Shown in pieces: positions 32,287 through 44,699 of a DNA stretch of 64,000 nucleotides; the stretch's first letter is position 1, and each line of letters begins with the position of its first letter. The position numbers and the translations under genes are program-made. Below the pieces are notes generated by a model that was not told the origin of the DNA, did not search any database, and was given only the letters and a program-made list of their open reading frames with translations. Origin of the DNA: Siphonodentalium dalli (Eukaryota; Mollusca; Scaphopoda; Gadilida; Siphonodentaliidae); contig CP136066.1 of the NCBI GenBank assembly GCA_032622095.1, positions 95,069,319 through 95,133,318 on the forward strand. Direction: 5' to 3'.

Positions 32287-34244
32287 GTAAGCACAATTGA
32301 ATTGCGCTTAAGTCCAATTATCTAATAAATATGAAAATGGCCTCCCATAGTTACTAAATATCAATACTAGGCCTATTATTCTAAAAATCATTCCTGGACC
32401 ATCTCAAAGCCGGCAATAGAATGACTTCTGATGTGACAGTTCTTAGACAGTGGTGTTAGTACTGTTACCTGAGTCAGCTGGACCCTTGATAAAAATTTCA
32501 AAGTTACAACTTACACGGGCACTCGGTCGAGGCTGTATTAAACATATTCTGGCAGCGGATTTGTTTATATTTGGATCAAATAGTGAGCTAAAAACACATT
32601 TTAACACTGAGCCCTTTGTAAATTATTTAATACGTTCCTTCTAACCAAGCTAATCGATCAAAAGTAGTCTCAGTAGAAAATATTGACTGGACACATCTAG
32701 ATTGACTACATATGCGCTCCATTCTGCATGCCATCATGACAGCGAACAAAGCAGAGCCGTCAAAGAATGTAATATAAGGGAGCCACACTAATCTATTGTT
32801 TTGGCAAAATTTTACGATCGTGTGCATCCTTATTTATAACCTTGAGTTTGACACCCACGCAAATTAGGAAACAAAACACTCTGTAAATATACCAGTAAAG
32901 GAAGCTGAATGTATATATTGTCAAAGAAAAAAAAAAAAAAATTGTGAATGAATGTTACTTCCATGTAGTTAGCTTATATTAAGATGCTAATTTGGATTTG
33001 AACCCATTTTCAATGATCCCGAAAACAAGTGCCACAGCCATGTGGCAAAAGGGACACAATTGAATGGAGATTGACTGTCATTCAAGACTTGCAGGAATAT
33101 ACCATTACAAAGAAGGGGACTATCATTTTAAACCAGATGAATTGCACTTAAGTGCAAATGAATTGCACTTAAAGGTACTCAATCCGATTGGTTGTGATAA
33201 GGAAAAATATTAATTTGTTTTAACCCCAGCCTTTTCGAGATCGTTTTTCCTTGCTAAAATGTGATTTAATGTGATAAAAATGGATCTCAAATTTGTTGCA
33301 ATTCTATACAAAATTTATTAACCTTGTCCACTAAATTTGATTAATAAATATGTACATAATTGCGACTCATTAGAGATCCTCTGTATCTGAACATATCCCT
33401 GCACTTTTGATATCTGTCGTCTGCATATTTTTCATGAATACCCCTACAGATGAATAACAAGACTATTAAAATGTTTAATTTTATAACTAAGTGGGAGAAT
33501 CAATTTAATATAGAAATGGTTAACTGAGTGGGAGAGTCTATTAAGTAAGTCTGGTCACCGGACAACACTTAACGGGAATCCTAGCCATTCCCATGCCTGA
33601 AAAGTGCAATTTTCAACATAAATCTAAATTTGTGAAAAACAGATTGACAGTAGACAATTTTAATTGTATAAATAAATCTAATTATGACATATGTGCACAA
33701 TTGCTACAGTAATACCCTAAATAATCAAAACCAAACCAAATCAGAACAACAAAATTGAAATATAGGACACACATCATACATGTAATTTATTGCGAGAGTA
33801 CCAATTGACACTATCCAAAATTCAGTGAGGTCTCCCTTGCAATACCTGATTATATCTTATTGTACATTGCAAAAGTATCTAAACACCTCAAAATGAAGCA
33901 CCCTCTCCCCTTCTGTCCAGTTTGGAGTATGGGATATTGCCAGGGTCTAGTGTATTTTTTACATAGATACAGTAAGTTACCAGTATGATTTAATGATTTA
34001 TATCTGCTTTCTTTAATAATACTGTACAGGGCTCAAAATACATTTAATTTTGCAAGAATCAAATGCTGAATCAAGTTAGTCATAAAGCACTGAAAATTGA
34101 ACAGTTTTGGGCGAATCATTACGAGAATCGATTCGGTGATTCTCGTTGAATCTTAAAGACATATTATAGACTTGTTCGAGTGCGATAAACTTATAAGTTA
34201 TTTCTCATACACTATGCCAACCAGGGGAATGTAGCATTCTACGA
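32287..34244. other. Intergenic sequence, small repeat fragments only
   Basis: It holds a left terminus of family E at 33177 (TTAA-AGGTACTCAATCCGATTGG), a family D-like end at about 33490-33526 and a family F end at about 33706-33725. No gene seen. Confidence 0.45.
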
Positions 34245-34520
34245 ACATCGCCGAAAATTTCAAAGAAATCGACCCTAACATGCCATAGAAAACATCATCT
34301 GAACTACGCTCAATTGTTAATATTTACATCTCAATTCTGGACTCAACAATCAGCGATAAACTAATGCAAACTATTTCGCCATTGCATTTAATTGCTATAT
34401 AAGAATGATGGTGTGTGTTGTCAATTTGGACTAATATTCGTAAAAATAACTACTTTGAGCAAGATTATTCTCCATTTCTATTTGCTCACCCTTACGGAGT
34501 GTTTCACATCACTTTAAGGC
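34245..34520. repeat. Dispersed repeat paired with 15905-16165
   Basis: Reverse complement of the intronic repeat at 15905: 'ccatagaaaacatcatctgaac ... gattattctccatttctattt ... cggagtgtttcacatc'. Confidence 0.6.
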
Positions 34521-34815
34521 CTTTTACAGTATCCTTTGTTATCAGCCTGAGACCTGATATATTCTGCTGTTTAAGAGGAGGTCCTTTTCTTTGACAATAA
34601 AAAGGATGGACAGTTAAGCACAAAACTCAACATTACCAGTCAAAATTGATCATATATTGGATTAGTCTTTTGATAGATACCCGTTTTTTAAACTGCGGTA
34701 CCAGATTATGAGATATTCAGAATATGATTATTTTTCATTTTCCAATCTATTCAGGTATCTTTCGAGAAATTACATATACAAGGTAGTCTCAGGATCCAAA
34801 TTATCATACCGGTAC

Positions 34816-34943
34816 ATCAGCCCTCATAATTGGCTACGGCAATCGGCAATGCCGAAGCCATTTGCTGAAGCAAACTGGGCCACGGTAAAGGGTTGCCGTA
34901 GCAGATTGCCGAAGCCAAACAATCTGAATTAAAAGGGCTGGGT
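34816..34943. mobile_element. Small CAGCCCTC-ended MITE
   Basis: Ends CAGCCCTCAT and AAAAGGGCTG. The interior 'atgccgaagccatttgctga' and 'gcagattgccgaagccaaa' recurs at 46637-46759 with ends CAGCCCTC and GAGGGCTG. Confidence 0.65.
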
Positions 34944-34985
34944 ACATGTATGGTTACTAATTTTCTTCAAAAATTCTACCCTGAA

Positions 34986-35028
34986 TGATCCTTATATGGG
35001 TCTGTAATACAGACCCATATGAGGATCA
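34986..35028. repeat. Palindrome TGATCC..GGATCA
   Basis: Arms TGATCCTTATATGGGTCTGT and its complement with one mismatch, almost no spacer. Isolated in this window. Confidence 0.7.
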
Positions 35029-35467
35029 TACAGTTTAGAACACAGACTCTGTATGTTTATTTAATTATGTACTAGTAAACGTGCCCTCAGGATCACCCCA
35101 GATCTATGCAAACTATTATTTAATTTGGGGAAATGTTCCACCCTGGACTATTGTTTGGATGCTGAGAGCAGTCAGGTTTAGATCAAGGACTTCTAACTTC
35201 AAATGTTAGGCACTGTCGGCACCAACAGTCAAATGATGCATGTGCTCACCATACATTCACGCCTAATGGTATCCATTAAGATAGATCATATTTATCCATA
35301 CAGGCAAAAGTCTGATAATGCAGTTAACAATGACTGGTGTTTGAAGATAGAAGTTCTCGATGTAAACTGGTCTATATATATACCTGTAATAACCACAGGA
35401 GTCTGATATCACCCGAATAAATAAAGGGAAAGGGGGCTTTTCATTTATAGGCCACAACAATAAAATA

Positions 35468-36190
35468 GCCTGGTTTACAAACATTTTGGTTTTAAAAAAG
35501 TGGATGCAGACAACTGATGCAGAGGGAATAAAAATATAATTATGCATCACCACCACAACAATTGACAAATTTAATTGAATTTCACAAGTTTTTTACTATG
35601 ATACCGGTATGTTTTTCTCAAATTGTAAAAATAAATTGAGTTTTTCTTCCCATAAAACTTTACAAATAATGGAAAGGATGAAAGTAAAAAGATATTCTAC
35701 CTTCAAATATGTTCTTCAAATTTTAATCACAGTGAACATAGACAATATTAATACCCTGCTGGACAAAACAAGTGTCCACTTAACCGCGGTGCGGTTAGCG
35801 TTGCCACCGCGGCCGAAATGCAACTACATTGCGGCTCCACCGGCTAACAACAGTTGGGCTGCGGTGTACTTGCCATTCGGCCATGGTGTAGTTGCCGCGG
35901 TGTACGTTCATTAAACTGAAAAAAGATGATACAAACCCGAAATCTAACCACGATGTACATGCCATTCGGCCGCGTTGTAGTTGCCTTTCGGCCATGGTGT
36001 ACTTGCTGCTCGGCTGCAGTGTACTTGCCGTTCGGCCGCAGTGCTCAACTGCAGTTACAAACTCTGACACCGCGAGCCGAACGGCAAATACACCGCGGTG
36101 CAAATGGACACTTGTTTTGTCCAGCGGGGTATATAAAAAAAAAATTACAATATAAAGGAAAAAGTTGTAGGAGGGGTTTGTAAACCAGGC
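35468..36190. mobile_element. TA-flanked element GCCTGGTTTACAAA, outer
   Basis: Inverted ends GCCTGGTTTACAAA (35468) and TTTGTAAACCAGGC (36190), TA on both sides. It contains a second complete element (35754-36129). It ends only 60 bp beyond the PREP stop codon, so it may lie within the PREP 3' UTR. No transposase. Confidence 0.75.
35754..36129. mobile_element. TA-flanked element CCCTGCTGGACAAAACAAG, nested, GC-rich body
   Basis: Ends CCCTGCTGGACAAAACAAG and CTTGTTTTGTCCAGCGGGG (left and right, with GTGTCCA extending the match), TA on both sides (35752-35753, 36130-36131). The 330-bp body consists of diverged short repeats of 'gccattcggccgcggtgta' and is far richer in G+C than its surroundings. 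Open frames here are by-products of the repeats. Confidence 0.78.
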
Positions 36191-36250
36191 TATTAAATTT
36201 CTGTTGCCGTATAGATAGGTGTTTACTTCAAATTAATCACATTTTACTCT

Positions 36251-38464
36251 CTAATCAGTCCATTCCAATCCTACGTGCTGATACAGAAAACAATAAATAT
36301 CAGTCAGTTCTTCTATTATTTTAGCCGTTGGTTTTCCAGCCCCGTGACCTGCTTTTGTATCCACCCTAATAACCAGTGGATTGGTCTGCTTTTCGACTTT
36401 TCCAAGAACATGCTGCATCTCGGCAATATACTTCAGAGAATGAAGGGGCACTACTCTATCATCGTGATCACCAGTGAGCAGCAATGTTGACGGATACTGA
36501 GCATCACCATCTGGAACATTGACGTTATGTAGTGGGGAATATTTAATCAACCAGTCAAATTCATCTGGCTTATCAGAAGATCCATAGTCAGTTGTCCATG
36601 CATGACCAATAGTGAATTTATGAAACCTCAACATATCCATGACACCGACTTGAGCAATGGCACATCCGAAGAGCTGTGGAGCCTGGTTGATACTTGCACC
36701 AACAAGAAGTCCACCATTCGATCCACCATTTATCGTTATCCGTTTTGGCTGCGTATATTTTTTATCAATAAGATATTTTGCAGCAAACTGGAAATCATCA
36801 AATACATTCTGCTTGTTAGCTAGCATTCCTCCTTTATGCCAAGTTTCGCCATACTCGCCTCCACCTCTAAGATTAGCAAGAGCGTAGACTCCACCCAAAT
36901 GTTGTAAAAATACCAGTCTCGAAACTGAGAAACTTGGAGACAGAGCTATGTTGAAACCACCATAGCCATATAACATCACTGGATTGTCACCATTCAGTAC
37001 AAGTCCCTTCCGATGGACCAAGAACATTGGAATCTTTGTTCCATCTTTTGATTCATAAAAGACTTGATTGGCCTCAAATTTGTGAAAGTCAAATCCTTTC
37101 ACTTCTATTTCTCTGAATATCTTCGGCTCATAAGACTGTTTGGTCATATCGCATTTGAATATCACACCAGGAGTAAGGAATGACATAAACTGGTAAAATA
37201 TTTCAGTATGTTCTTTTTTACCAGAATATCCAACAACTGATCCGACATCTAAAGGCAGGCGGCCAATCTCTGTTCCTGAACTTAGTTCATGTATCTGTAG
37301 TTTATTCTTCACATCCTCGAGATAACAAAGGATAAGGCGATCTTTATTCACACAAGCTACCCACTCTAGCACGTTACGTTCATGTTCTTCTACCAGTGTT
37401 GTCCAGTTTTCCTGTTCAGACTTTGATAAGTCTATGTTAATCAGTTTATAACTTGGTGCATTGAGGTTAGACTTGAATGTGAATATTGTTCCCTCATTTG
37501 TTATATATTCATATTCTGCATCAAAATTGTCCACAACTTTTACATAAGGCAATTTTCCATCAATTCCATTTGGCAGCGCTTGCAAATCAACGTAATACAA
37601 TCTATTGACAGGATCGCAGCCTTCTCTTGGAGTGAGGATCAGATATCGCCCGCAGTCGCTAATCTCCGCTCCCACCATCCACTTTGGGTTATCTGGAAAC
37701 TCGGCAATAAGGACATCATCTGATTGGTCCTTACCAAGGCGATGGTAATACAGCTTTTGGTTTAGATTTGTAGTGGTTTCTGTGCCGTCTGATTTACTCC
37801 CCTTATCAGGATACCTATTATAGAAAATTCCGGCATGGTCGTGGGTCCAAGCAATACTTGAGAATTTGACAAAGTTGAGCTTGTCTTCAATATCGTCGCC
37901 TGATGGAGATTTCTTGAACTTAATCGTGACCCAATCTGATCCACTCTCGCTTAAACCATATGCCATGATCTCTCCATTTTCTGAAAACGAATGCTGCCTG
38001 AGGGAAACAGTGCCGTCGTCAGATAAGCTGTTTGGGTCAAAGAATACTGAAGCTTCTGCGTCCAGCGATTCTTGGACATACATAACACTCTGATTTTGAA
38101 GACCAGAATTATACATGTAATAATAATTCTTGCCCCTCTTTTTTGGACATCCATACTTTGGGTAGTCCCACATTTCTGTTATTCTCGTTTTGAGCTTTTC
38201 TTTCACAGGGCATGCATCGATTATTGGCCTTGATAAATCATTCTGAGAGTCAACAAATGCCTTAGTTTCTTCACCATCTGGGTCTTCAAGCCATCTGTAT
38301 GGGTCTGGAATCTTCTTTCCATGATAATCGTCTGTAACATCTTCTCTCCTACTTTCGGGATACGATAACTTTGACATTCTCGGGAATATTGTAAAGTAGT
38401 GAAAGGCGATAGCGCTAAAACACACAATAATTGCAAATGCAGTCACAAAAGCAAATCCAGACAT
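36251..38464 (-). CDS. PREP: Prolyl endopeptidase (prolyl oligopeptidase, family S9A), single exon
   Basis: The 737 codons form one uninterrupted frame. From about residue 30 the protein follows vertebrate PREP (710 residues) closely. It has the N-terminal segment ([20 protein letters not shown]), the seven-bladed propeller (about 100-460) and the alpha/beta-hydrolase domain. Catalytic residues by alignment are Ser582 in GGSNGG, Asp668 in DHDDR and His707 in AGHGAGKP. The oxyanion Tyr501 in YGYGGFN is also present. The enzyme cleaves after proline in short peptides and is normally cytosolic. An extra 29-residue N-terminus ([17 protein letters not shown] core) looks like a membrane anchor. Met30 aligns with the vertebrate start and has A at -3, while Met1 has T at -3. 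The true start is therefore open. No introns interrupt it, unlike vertebrate PREP. Confidence 0.97.
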   Translation of the reverse strand: MSGFAFVTAFAIIVCFSAIAFHYFTIFPRMSKLSYPESRREDVTDDYHGKKIPDPYRWLEDPDGEETKAFVDSQNDLSRPIIDACPVKEKLKTRITEMWDYPKYGCPKKRGKNYYYMYNSGLQNQSVMYVQESLDAEASVFFDPNSLSDDGTVSLRQHSFSENGEIMAYGLSESGSDWVTIKFKKSPSGDDIEDKLNFVKFSSIAWTHDHAGIFYNRYPDKGSKSDGTETTTNLNQKLYYHRLGKDQSDDVLIAEFPDNPKWMVGAEISDCGRYLILTPREGCDPVNRLYYVDLQALPNGIDGKLPYVKVVDNFDAEYEYITNEGTIFTFKSNLNAPSYKLINIDLSKSEQENWTTLVEEHERNVLEWVACVNKDRLILCYLEDVKNKLQIHELSSGTEIGRLPLDVGSVVGYSGKKEHTEIFYQFMSFLTPGVIFKCDMTKQSYEPKIFREIEVKGFDFHKFEANQVFYESKDGTKIPMFLVHRKGLVLNGDNPVMLYGYGGFNIALSPSFSVSRLVFLQHLGGVYALANLRGGGEYGETWHKGGMLANKQNVFDDFQFAAKYLIDKKYTQPKRITINGGSNGGLLVGASINQAPQLFGCAIAQVGVMDMLRFHKFTIGHAWTTDYGSSDKPDEFDWLIKYSPLHNVNVPDGDAQYPSTLLLTGDHDDRVVPLHSLKYIAEMQHVLGKVEKQTNPLVIRVDTKAGHGAGKPTAKIIEELTDIYCFLYQHVGLEWTD

Positions 38465-39855
38465 GTAACCGGGGACGCACTAAAACGTGTAACGTGTGAC
38501 CCATAGCCAAATTTTATAGAGTTATCTATCTTGCAGGGTGTTGGACGTTTCGTACCATGGGGCGTTCGTACAAAGACGTTTCATACACTCCAGTTCGACG
38601 TTTCTCTGATACTGTTGAAGCAAGTAAAGCCACCATGAAATCAATTTATTTATTCAACTTATAACACTAATTCATTAAAGGTATAAAGAAAATGTACGGC
38701 AGCGTAGAATCGCCTGGAAACGTTTATGTAGGCAGTTGATAATTAATGGCTTCTGTCACTCACCATTCACACAATGATCTTAACAATAGCGCTCCCACTG
38801 TCACTAAATGTCGCTGTTTACGATATATAAGATATTTGTAAACTTATAAGATATTTGCACTTTTTTTTTTAAATGGTGTATAGTCTTTAATATTTGGGGA
38901 TAACTTTGAACGCTGACTGCTGTTTCTCCTCATTCTAGATATTTTGACTGCTTTTGTGAGGCATGGTGGTGTTTTCATGTTTACATCATCTCATTCTGGT
39001 CACAAATCTAATATATATATACTGAATAAAAAAATGCTGTGGACAGATTTAACCCGGTGTATGTGCGCTGATGCAACGGTCAATAAGTCTGAAATCTGAC
39101 TGTGATGCCTTCTGTCACCTAAATTCGTAATTATAAACCTGGCTATTCGTAATAATTTAGGTCTCCTGGCAAATCATTAAAATGTGTTTATTTGTGGTCA
39201 GATTGAATGATCTTGAATTATGTTCGCAGTATATATTCTAAGATGAATATGTGCATTGCACTGAGAGTACCAACAGCATCGTTTTTTCTTCTTCTAAATT
39301 CCATTGTTCATAATTGTCAGGCATTGACAGTGATTGTGTCATTATTGGAACCTTGCTATTTAGCTCAAAAATGTATACTCAATGTGGGGACGCCGTACAT
39401 ATACAGTAAGAACCATAAGTTCAACAGCATGCATGATGAATCAGTTGAAACATCTCGAGTATGTGTCACAAGCCGAGTGCAACGAGGACATCTTCCAAAA
39501 CATAGCTTATAACCACTCAGTGGAATGAGGTTTTTGCAATGAGGGACCATATATTATGTGTTTAAAGAAAAATATGAAGAACAAAATTAACAAAATGTTC
39601 ATGATTGTTGTGTGCATGAAGCAATGTGCGAATCTTACCTAAATGGTGTAGGTAATTGGTCACATATATATAGCGCCGATAGCGTGCAAACAATACATAA
39701 TAACATATGCATCAAATACCATATAGTTATATGTTTATGATTTTGTGCAAGCTGTTCAAGCAATGTCATCACATTGGGAAATGAGGAATACTCTTTATAA
39801 CAGGTTGAAAATGATGCTTTCATATGACACATTCGCGAAAACAGCTAGAGAGAGT
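38465..39855. other. Region upstream of PREP, no defined promoter
   Basis: This is 5' to PREP on the minus strand. I see no clear TATA box or upstream coding exon. The element fragments 'ttttatagagttatctatctt' (38513) and 'ataaacctggctattcgt' (39133) are repeat relics. Confidence 0.4.
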
Positions 39856-40075
39856 GTGTTCAAAGTTACCCCAAACGTCGGGGTAACTTTGAACACCAGT
39901 TTTTGTAATATCCCTAGCTGTGTCATCAATGTGGGTACACATTAAAAAAGACCTTTATTTTGCGAGAAATACTTCTTCCCATGTTTTTGGAAGCATTCAG
40001 ATCTTAAATAATATTAGCTTTTTAAAAATATCGACAGAGAAACACAAAATGTGTTCAAAGTTACCCCGGTTTAAG
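39856..40075. repeat. GTGTTCAAAGTTACCCC inverted repeats
   Basis: 39856-39896 is a hairpin with 17-bp perfect arms GTGTTCAAAGTTACCCC / GGGGTAACTTTGAACAC. A third copy (GTGTTCAAAGTTACCCCGG) lies at about 40055-40073. The latter two may be the ends of a small element of about 200 bp. Confidence 0.65.
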
Positions 40076-40091
40076 GAAACAACTTAGTTAA

Positions 40092-40571
40092 AGGTACTCA
40101 ATCCGAACAGAGGGTCCCCATCTCAACAGATTCCAACAACAACAATCCGATCAGAGGGTCCTATATTACTATTTCTTTGGCTTTGGTGGTAACAAATATT
40201 TGATTCGAGTCGAGGAACCCATCAAACAAAGCTCAGAGTTATTAGATATTGATTATTGAAATTTGTTATGTTCTCGAGATGAGTACTAATAATTGCCGTC
40301 AATTTCGTATCCTGCTCGAGATTTGTACACCAAAACTCTATTCAAACAGACAAGGATGGATAACTATAAAATCAAGTGGTAATAATAACGCAATTTTGAC
40401 TGAGATCTGGGCCAGAAAGTATTCCCGATAATGAAAAATAATAGATTTCTAAAATCGATATCTAACAAATCTGAGCTTTGATGGGTGACTTCCTCGACTC
40501 GAATCTAATATTTTTGACCCCCGAAGCCATTGAAATAGTAATTGAGAGGAGTTTTATCGGATTGAGTACCT
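40092..40571. mobile_element. TTAA-flanked MITE, family E, long form (480 bp), inverted
   Basis: TTAA at 40088-40091 and 40572-40575. Reverse complement of the 28277 copy throughout, including the duplicated terminus with 'caacagattccaacaacaac'. Confidence 0.85.
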
Positions 40572-40736
40572 TTAAAGGCCCACTAGACATGAATATATAC
40601 ACTGACAAATATCATATCGGATGTACGGTTAACAGAGAAATAACGTTATAGCTGCATCAAATAGTCTATTACTGCAGTGATTACTGAGATAATTTTTTTT
40701 TGAAATTAAGCAGTATTAAAGGCCCATTTAATTCTT

Positions 40737-41240
40737 GACCCCCCCCCCCCCCCCCCCGCGGCCAGATCACATATATAAAATATGTGCCATATTATATACC
40801 AATTGAAAGAGGAAGCTCCAAAACATTGTATTATCAACTTATCCGGTATAATAAACTGTTAACATGTTGTTTTTGTTGGGTTACCGACGTGTTTTTGTGC
40901 TAAAGTTTCATCTGGATTGCAGTGCAGTGTGTATTATTTTCAATGGGGGGAATAACTCTATATCTTAAAGATAGAGTTATTCCCCTCCCGTTGAAAATAC
41001 ATTTTTAGTTTGAATTCTGTTGCATTCTATGAGCCATATGGGGAATATTTTTCTATGATTTCAGCTGTTTTCTATTTCTCTATGGGCATCTTCAGAGACA
41101 CAGATGTTTCAAATGGTGATGAAGTATAGTATTTTAATCATATTTATGGTATAGACTGTTATTAAAACCGTATATGAAGGCACTATAGAAACAATAATTG
41201 GTGACTCGAAAGTCGAAAATTAAGTGGTCCTAAATATTCC
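40737..41240. repeat. Dispersed repeat with central palindrome, copy 1
   Basis: Left edge 'aaaggcccatttaattcttgacc', right edge 'ggtgactcgaaagtcgaaaa-ttaagtgg'. The centre at about 40935-41005 is a palindrome around 'gggaataactctatatctt'. Copy 2 is at 52424-52905. A run of C (about 17) lies at 40740-40757. Confidence 0.62.
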
Positions 41241-41449
41241 AATTAATTCATCAGACATACGTGGGGGGGGGGGACGTCCCAGTTGGGCGGTTTTTTTTTC
41301 ACCCATGTGTACGGAATTTGTTTGCAGACCCACCCTGCCTAAATGAGAATGAACCTTGAAAGGATACATTCACAACTTACAAACCATAGAATAACAGAGT
41401 AAATAAATATACATATGTATGTATTGACGTTCCGGGCACGTATACTGGT

Positions 41450-41720
41450 GTGGGTGGGTTGTCGATGGGACCAACAAATTTTTTTCCGCAACTCAAATTT
41501 GTTTTGCTGCAAGTCTTAATTTTTGACTGTTTTTGCAATGAGTTTGGCTTAAAACACCTTAGAATGTCAATATTAACATATATGAAAGATTTCATGATGA
41601 TCAGACAAACAGTATAATGGATTGAATTTTGAAATCCAAGATAGCCACTGGCAGCCATGTTTCTTTTGGCCGAATGACCCCAAAATGACTCGTTCCTATT
41701 TACATATCATATTCATATAC
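41450..41720 (-). repeat. AGCTC-hairpin family fragment, inverted
   Basis: Contains the complement of 'catgaaatctttcatata' and 'aagatagccactggcagccatg', 'ggccgaatgaccccaaaatgac', which are the internal blocks of 341-870. Confidence 0.6.
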
Positions 41721-42045
41721 GTGTCAATGTTAACATCCATGAAAAACTGTATGCACAGAAATGTATCAGCTGTTTACAATGAATTCCCCCCCCGCAAATC
41801 TCTGTTTTAGTGTTTAAAGGGGGTGGGTGTCCAATAATGGTCGGGAAAAAACTGCCGAAAACTGAAAAAATTTGGACGCGGGGGTGGGTGCATTGTCCCA
41901 ACAAGGGTCGAATGAAAAAAAATCAGCATACGTGCCTGAAAATATTTTCCGACCCTCCCCCCTTGGATATAGCATATATATGGTGCTTTCTTATAACACT
42001 GTGATGGCAAATAAATACGATTTGCAGTATTCCCTGCTTTGTTAA

Positions 42046-42267
42046 ATAATAACCACTTGATTTTAGCGTTATATCCATCTTTATCTGCAAGACCGTCCGT
42101 TTGACTTCCTGCTTCTGGCAAGTTCTGGCCCACAAACAATAGAAATAGCAAACTTCAAAAATCGATATCTGATCACTGATCGGGTTCCTCGACTCGATTC
42201 AAATATTTTTTACACCCGAAGCCAAAGAAATAGTAATTTATGGGATGCTTAATCGGATTGAGTACCT
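42046..42267. mobile_element. Family E element, left-truncated
   Basis: From 'aataaccacttgattttag' to AATCGGATTGAGTACCT with TTAA at 42268-42271. Confidence 0.68.
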
Positions 42268-42271
42268 TTAA

Positions 42272-43925
42272 CCGGAACCATAGACAGTCATTACTATTAT
42301 GTTATATGCACATCGGAAAATGTACAGTCGCAGATAGAAATAATATGATCATACGCTAGCGTAAAACAATTCTTATCAAGATCACTTTACAGATTCCCAC
42401 CAAATAAGATTCACATGCATAAGGCTTATATTTCGTGTCGGTAATTATAAATAGTTATATACATGTATGTTATCGAGAGTGGAACTGAACCTAACCATTA
42501 TATTACTTGGCGTGCTGGGGGGGGGGGGGCTCTCCGCTTGAGATACTCATTACGCAGGCTAGATGGAGAAGCGTGTCCATTTCATAAGGTTCATTTTATT
42601 CATAACATGTCATCATGTCAATTTCAACGACAGTCGACAAACAACGTCATCGTGTAAGTTTCCACATTGACCGAATTCAAGTGGAACTGAATGTATCTTC
42701 TGCTTTATTCATAAGTATGTGATTTCATTCTATTCAAGAAAATAGGATATATATGGATTAACAGAAGCATGTACGTACTATACAGACTTGTGCTAATAAT
42801 TAAATCAATATTAAATATGTTATTTCCTTTCGCACAGTATATAGTCTCTACAGCACCATACAGTATTGATCAACTGCCGTGCATCAGTTGGAAAATAAGC
42901 TTTGAGATACACGTATAGATCGTGTTGTGGCTGTCACAATGCCCGTCTCTGACGGAGAACTAGCCTATATATAGGTCCGATAATTTGATCCAATAGAGTG
43001 AGTAGACCTGTTAGAAATTCATTATAGACTAGCCACTTGCCCTTATAAATAAAAAACACATAAATCATTGTATGACGTTTATATAAATAGGAGAATGTTG
43101 CCCATCGACTGATTTGTGTTGGCCTCTTGATAGCCGATTACGACATTAATGATTTAACCCCACCGATCTACTGTTCGACAAAAGTGGTCGTGAAAATTCA
43201 AAACAGCAGTGTCGTATCAAACTCCAGGCAGAGTTATCTCCCATCGCTCCGCTGAGATACCACTGATACCATTAATTTGTAAGGAATTCTTACGTGTTTT
43301 TAGTTCTTATGTTTTAGGATTAAAATTGTCTATGTCTGGCTCAGTACATATTGTTCTTATCAATACCGAAAGAATTACCATTATTGCAAACTTTTAAAAA
43401 ATTTGGTGGTCAAAACAAGATAATAGGTGACTAAATAGTAGTAAATACAGTTCCGCGACGATATGTAAAAATAGATTTATCGTCTGCAAAGTACACTCAT
43501 TGTGGCAGTGATATATCGCAGCGATAGCGTAGAGGGTGCTGTATGGAGTTTGGTGTCGTATTAGATAATAATTGGTGACGTCACAAAATCAGATATAGTC
43601 TATATACGACCCAAAGCGTCTGGCTTTGGTTCGTTATCACTCATTTGATATTAACAGGGGGAAGTTTGCCTCAATTTGACATAGATAATAAAGACATAGA
43701 ATCGTACAAATTGATTCAACTTGTTCCCCTCAAATGCAAATATCAGTTAACATAATCTAAATAATTGCTTGCATTGTCTGTTAGTATATATAATGACTGA
43801 ATATTTCAGTATTATACCCATAATAGCGGACGAAAGCAGAAAATATACATAATAACTGAAAAATTGTTTTAATATTCATAATAACTGATTATAGTTTTAT
43901 CTGTAACATAAATTTGCTTTCCTTT
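42272..43925. other. Intergenic sequence with no recognised feature
   Basis: AT-rich. A G run of about 12 lies at 42519-42530. No gene, RNA or shared repeat seen. Confidence 0.4.
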
Positions 43926-43929
43926 TTAA

Positions 43930-44398
43930 AGGTACTCAACCCGATAAAACTCCTCTCAATTACTATTTCAATGGCTTCGGGGGTCAAAAATATTTGATTC
44001 GAGTCGAGGAAGTCACCCATCAAAGCTCAGATTTGTTAGATATCGATTTTAGAAATCTATTATTTTTCATTATCGGGAATACTATCTGGCCCAGAACTCA
44101 GTCAAAATTACGTTAAAATTACCACTTGATTTTAGAGTTATTCATCCTTGTCTGTTTGAATAGATTTGGAGTACACATCCAGAGCAGATTACGGCAGTTA
44201 TTGGTACTCATCTCGAGAACATAACAAATTTGAAAAATCAATATCTAATAACTCTGAGCTTTGTTTGATGGGTTCCTCGACTCGAATCAAATATTTTTTA
44301 CCCCCAAAGCCAAAGAAATAGTAATATAGGACCCTCTGATCGGATTGTTGTTGTTGGAATCTGTTGAGATGGGGACCCTCTTTACGGGTTGAGTACCT
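43930..44398. mobile_element. TTAA-flanked MITE, family E, long form
   Basis: TTAA at 43926-43929 and 44399-44402; terminus AGGTACTCAACCCGATAAAA. Direct copy of 28277-28756 with small indels. Confidence 0.84.
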
Positions 44399-44699
44399 TT
44401 AACGACACGCCCATGTGGTTATATAAACCGCACTCCTATATGCATATGCCCTATATAGCTTGTCCCTATACTATAGCTGCGTGGTCCTGCACTGCTCTAT
44501 AATTTACTATTATGAATATTTTATATGTAACCTTATATTTTAAAAAAATACGTAATCCGTGCATACATTTCGTCGTATAACTGCTTCCGCATATATGATA
44601 ATAGACACCATGCGATTTAACTTGGACAGAGCAGGTGCGTGCAGGTGCGCGTGAACATACTGGTACGAATCGTCCGTTAAAGATTTCACGAATTACCTC

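Noticed and set aside
35795-36183. Open frames on both strands in the GC-rich patch
   Set aside because: They translate the 'gccattcggccgcggtgta' repeats of a nested MITE.
36251-38464. PREP as a dead retrocopy
   Set aside because: The frame is intact over 737 codons with all catalytic residues conserved, so a functional gene is more likely.
40740-40757. Poly-C, and similar homopolymers at 42519 and 54769, as functional G-quadruplex sites
   Set aside because: Single homopolymer runs without the spaced G-tract pattern; they may also include sequencing length error.
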